From an uncultured Enorma sp. (GTDB taxonomy: Bacteria; Actinomycetota; Coriobacteriia; Coriobacteriales; Coriobacteriaceae): DNA of 6,413 nt. The notes beneath the pieces were generated by a model that saw only the letters and a program-made list of their open reading frames with translations, was not told where the DNA came from and did not search any database. Of this stretch, positions 4,574 to 6,413 are shown one piece after another. The stretch's first letter is position 1; every line of letters starts with the position of its first letter. The position numbers and the translations under genes are program-made. The DNA is taken from the NCBI GenBank assembly GCA_905210055.1, contig CAJLVH010000114.1:1-6413 (forward strand). The letters are read 5' to 3'.

Positions 4574-6160
4574 ATGGCGCAGAAGGTTCTCGTCTTCGAT
4601 TTCGGCGCGCAGTACGGGCAGCTCATCGCCCGTCGCGTTCGCGACCTGCATGTGTATTCCGAGATCGTCCCGTGCGACATCACGGCCGATGAGGTTCGCG
4701 CACTGTGGCCCTCGGCGATTATCCTGTCCGGCGGCCCGGCTTCCGTCTACGCCGAGGACGCGCCGTCCATTGATCCCGGTGTGCTCGAGCTTGGCGTACC
4801 GGTGCTGGGCTTCTGCTATGGTCACCAGATCATGGCTGTGACGCTCGGCGGCGAGGTCGCACACTCCGAGGTGGGCGAGTACGGTCCTGCGACCATCGAG
4901 CGTGAACGTGAGAGCGCGCTCTTCAACGCCACGCCGCTCGAGCAGACGGTGTGGATGAGCCATCGCGACGCAGTCTCGCGCGTGCCGGAGGGCTTCGCGG
5001 TGACGTCGCGCACGAGCGTGTGCCCCGTGGCGTCCATGGAATGCCCCGATCGAAAGCTCTACTCCACGCAGTTCCATCCCGAGGTGCGCCACACGGAGTT
5101 CGGCCAGCAGATTCTTTCGAACTTCCTCTTCGACATCTGCGGCCTTGAGCAGGATTGGACGATGGATAACCTTGCGGAGTCTATGACCGAGCAGATTCGC
5201 GAGCAGGTTGGCAGCGACCGTGTGATCCTGGCGCTTTCGGGTGGCGTGGACTCAAGCGTGGTCGCGGCGTTGGGCGCACGTGCCATCGGCCGCCAGATGA
5301 CCTGCGTGTTCATCAACCATGGTCTTCTGCGCAAGGGCGAGCCGGAGCAGGTGGAGGAGGTCTTCACCAAGCAGTTCGACGTCGATTTCGTGCACGTGCA
5401 TGCCGAGGAGCGCTATGCGGAACTGCTCGCAGGCGTGACCGACCCCGAGCAGAAGCGCCGGATTATCGGCACGCAGTTCTGGAAAGAGTTCTTCGCGGTG
5501 GCACAGCAGCTCGCGGAGGACGGCCGCCCGGTGAAGTACCTGGCGCAGGGCACCATCTATCCGGACATCATCGAGAGCGGCGCGCGCAAGACCGGCGGCA
5601 AGGCATCGACCATCAAGAGCCATCACAACCTCATCCCCTTCCCGGAGGGGGTGCATTTCGACCTCATCGAGCCGCTCGACCATTTCTTCAAGGATGAAGT
5701 GCGTGAGCTTGGCTTGGCGCTCGGCCTGCCTGAGCACATCGTGTACCGCCAGCCGTTCCCCGGACCTGGTCTCGCGATTCGTATCATCGGCTCGGTGACG
5801 CCCGAGAAGCTCGAGATCCTGAAGAACGCCGACGCGATCGTGCGCGAGGAGCTCGATGCCTACAACGCGCGCCTGTTCGAAGCGACGGGCGAGCGTAACA
5901 GCGAGCATAGCTGCTGGCAGTACTTCTGCGTGCTGCCGGATATCAAGAGCGTGGGCGTGATGGGCGACGAGCGCACGTACGCTCGCCCCGTGATCCTGCG
6001 CGCCGTTGAGTCGAGCGACGCCATGACGGCCGACTGGGCGAAACTGCCGTACGAGGTTCTGGCGAGGATTTCCGGTCGCATCGTGGCGGAGGTTCCCGGC
6101 GTGAACCGTGTGGCGTATGACATCACGTCCAAGCCGCCCGCGACGATCGAGTGGGAATAA
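4574..6160 (+). CDS. guaA: GMP synthase (glutamine-hydrolysing)
   Basis: The 528-residue cytoplasmic enzyme makes GMP from XMP, ATP and glutamine, the last step of de novo guanine nucleotide synthesis. The N-terminal class I glutamine amidotransferase domain (about 4-190) shows the catalytic triad Cys81 (in GFCYGHQ), His168 and Glu170 (QFHPE). The ATP pyrophosphatase domain (about 200-400) has the P-loop SGGVDSS (222-228) and the conserved GTIYPDIIES (326-335) and HHNLIPFP (350-357) segments. The C-terminal dimerisation and XMP-binding domain (about 400-528) has QPFPGPGLAIR (393-403) and ends in the usual TSKPPATIEWE. Length and both active sites are complete. AGAGGGAG before the ATG supports the start. 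It stands alone between two terminators. Its 3' end is a family-wide integration target; the composition changes right after the stop. Confidence 0.98.
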   Translation: MAQKVLVFDFGAQYGQLIARRVRDLHVYSEIVPCDITADEVRALWPSAIILSGGPASVYAEDAPSIDPGVLELGVPVLGFCYGHQIMAVTLGGEVAHSEVGEYGPATIERERESALFNATPLEQTVWMSHRDAVSRVPEGFAVTSRTSVCPVASMECPDRKLYSTQFHPEVRHTEFGQQILSNFLFDICGLEQDWTMDNLAESMTEQIREQVGSDRVILALSGGVDSSVVAALGARAIGRQMTCVFINHGLLRKGEPEQVEEVFTKQFDVDFVHVHAEERYAELLAGVTDPEQKRRIIGTQFWKEFFAVAQQLAEDGRPVKYLAQGTIYPDIIESGARKTGGKASTIKSHHNLIPFPEGVHFDLIEPLDHFFKDEVRELGLALGLPEHIVYRQPFPGPGLAIRIIGSVTPEKLEILKNADAIVREELDAYNARLFEATGERNSEHSCWQYFCVLPDIKSVGVMGDERTYARPVILRAVESSDAMTADWAKLPYEVLARISGRIVAEVPGVNRVAYDITSKPPATIEWE

Positions 6161-6163
6161 ACC
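6140..6163 (+). other. Candidate attachment site at the 3' end of guaA
   Basis: The last guaA codons (through ATCGAGTGGGAATAA, ending at 6160) form a conserved sequence used as a target by several families of tyrosine-integrase islands. Here the G+C count falls from 39 of 60 bases (6061-6120) to 21 of 60 (6181-6240) directly after the stop. This fits an element joined at this point with the coding end restored. No second copy of the core is in the window, so the site is inferred. Confidence 0.4.
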
Positions 6164-6218
6164 AGAAAAGTCTGAAAACCCAGTAATAATGCAGGTTCGC
6201 AGGATTTCAAAACCCTCG

Positions 6219-6240
6219 TTGATAAGATTTTGATAAGATT
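6219..6240. repeat. Perfect 11-bp tandem direct repeat
   Basis: TTGATAAGATT occurs twice head to tail (6219-6229 and 6230-6240) without mismatch. The 11-base period is about one helical turn, so both copies present the same DNA face, as for paired protein-binding sites. Near a putative attachment site they could be integrase arm-type or excisionase sites; they might instead be a small slippage duplication. Confidence 0.75.
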
Positions 6241-6241
6241 A

Positions 6242-6273
6242 CACTTGAACACCATTATCGGATGTATCAAGTG
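6242..6273. repeat. Imperfect inverted repeat with 7-bp perfect outer arms
   Basis: CACTTGA (6242-6248) is complementary to TCAAGTG (6267-6273). Inner pairs ACA/TGT and CC/GG extend the stem to about 12 pairs with two single-A bulges and an ATTATC loop. It starts two bases after the tandem repeat. It has no T-run and is not a standard terminator; it could be an RNA hairpin or a DNA site for a recombinase or dimeric regulator. Confidence 0.5.
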
Positions 6274-6328
6274 GTTTGTGGGTAAAGAGTAATTTCTGAA
6301 GGCTCACAAAAAACTCCATATTAACATT

Positions 6329-6368
6329 AAACCCCGTACTGACGGAATAAAGTCAGTACGGGGTTTTT
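6329..6368 (+). terminator. Strong intrinsic terminator, probably shared by guaA and a convergent gene
   Basis: CCCCGTACTGAC (6332-6343) pairs perfectly with GTCAGTACGGGG (6352-6363) around an 8-base loop. Flanking AAA (6329-6331) and TTT (6364-6366) extend it to 15 pairs. TTTTT follows on the plus strand; on the minus strand the tail is TTTAATGTT. It lies 168 bases after guaA and 18 bases past the stop of the convergent frame at 6382, so it may act in both directions. Confidence 0.9.
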
Positions 6369-6381
6369 GTCGTTTGCAGGG

Positions 6382-6413
6382 TTATTTCAGTTTATCCTTA
6401 AAGGCTTCTACAA
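6382..6413 (-). CDS. C-terminal fragment of an unidentified convergent gene
   Basis: Read on the minus strand, a frame enters from the window edge and ends at TAA (6384-6382), encoding VEAFKDKLK. Its mix of charged and hydrophobic residues looks like the end of a soluble protein's last helix, and a strong terminator lies just beyond, as expected for a gene end. Only nine codons are visible, so family and reality are uncertain. If the AT-rich segment is an island edge, an integrase or another cargo gene would be plausible here, but nothing in the residues shows it. Confidence 0.4.
   Translation of the reverse strand, partial: VEAFKDKLK

Larger units (their letters stand above)
6161..6413. mobile_element. 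AT-rich segment after guaA, possible edge of an integrated element
   Basis: Bases 6181-6413 hold 87 G or C in 233 (37%), against about 65% in the end of guaA. The segment contains an 11-bp tandem repeat, a long imperfect hairpin, a terminator and the apparent end of a convergent gene, but no complete gene. Foreign origin is suggested by composition and by the guaA 3' location. An ordinary AT-rich intergenic region is the alternative, and no integrase is visible. Confidence 0.35.

Noticed and set aside
3689..5092. Long minus-strand open frame (467 codons) across rplJ, rplL and guaA
   Set aside because: It runs antisense through three well-supported genes and two structured regions, and the product is low complexity with no recognisable domain.
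5252..5908. Minus-strand open frame (218 codons) inside guaA
   Set aside because: It lies opposite catalytic regions of guaA and follows its codon bias; no independent start signal or motif supports it.
6190..6220. tRNA-like fragment (GGTTCGCAGGATTTC) downstream of guaA
   Set aside because: It resembles a T-arm only superficially; no acceptor stem, anticodon arm or CCA end fits around it on either strand.
1..6413. CRISPR arrays, transposases or restriction-defence genes
   Set aside because: No regularly spaced repeats and no matching protein motifs are present anywhere in the window.

Overview
The window looks like a chromosomal segment of a high-GC Gram-positive bacterium. Gene content, codon use (strong G/C third positions) and protein sequences point to Actinomycetota, most likely class Coriobacteriia (Collinsella-like). 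That placement is inferred from protein flavour, not from any search. Most of the window is ordinary housekeeping DNA. The less ordinary parts are a membrane-anchored regulator on the left, several RNA structures around rplJ-rplL, and an abrupt AT-rich junction after guaA on the right.

Left part, minus strand (1-2883). A half-size ABC exporter (1105-2883) reads leftward from its own likely promoter. It is followed, after a 276-base gap with no convincing gene or terminator, by a 255-residue protein (61-828). This protein combines an N-terminal XRE/Cro-type DNA-binding domain, an acidic proline-rich linker, one transmembrane helix and an extracytoplasmic beta-rich domain. Four bases after its stop codon a further minus-strand gene begins (1-56) and runs off the window edge.

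Middle part, plus strand (3032-4323). Divergent from the exporter lies the rplJ-rplL unit, encoding the ribosomal stalk proteins uL10 and bL12. A promoter is followed by an L10-leader RNA, then a strong intrinsic terminator placed before rplJ. This is the layout expected for autogenous attenuation by the uL10-bL12 complex. The rplJ-rplL spacer holds three consecutive perfect 7-bp hairpins, and the unit ends in a strong terminator. Neither rplK/rplA nor rpoB flanks it here.

Right part, plus strand (4324-6413). guaA (GMP synthase, 4574-6160) follows after a 250-base leader with some folding potential. Directly after the guaA stop codon the composition drops from roughly 65% to 37% G+C. The last 253 bases hold an 11-bp tandem direct repeat, an imperfect long hairpin, a 12-15 bp terminator stem and what looks like the last nine codons of a convergent minus-strand gene. 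The 3' end of guaA is a known integration site for genomic islands, so the window may end just inside such an island. No integrase is visible here to prove it.
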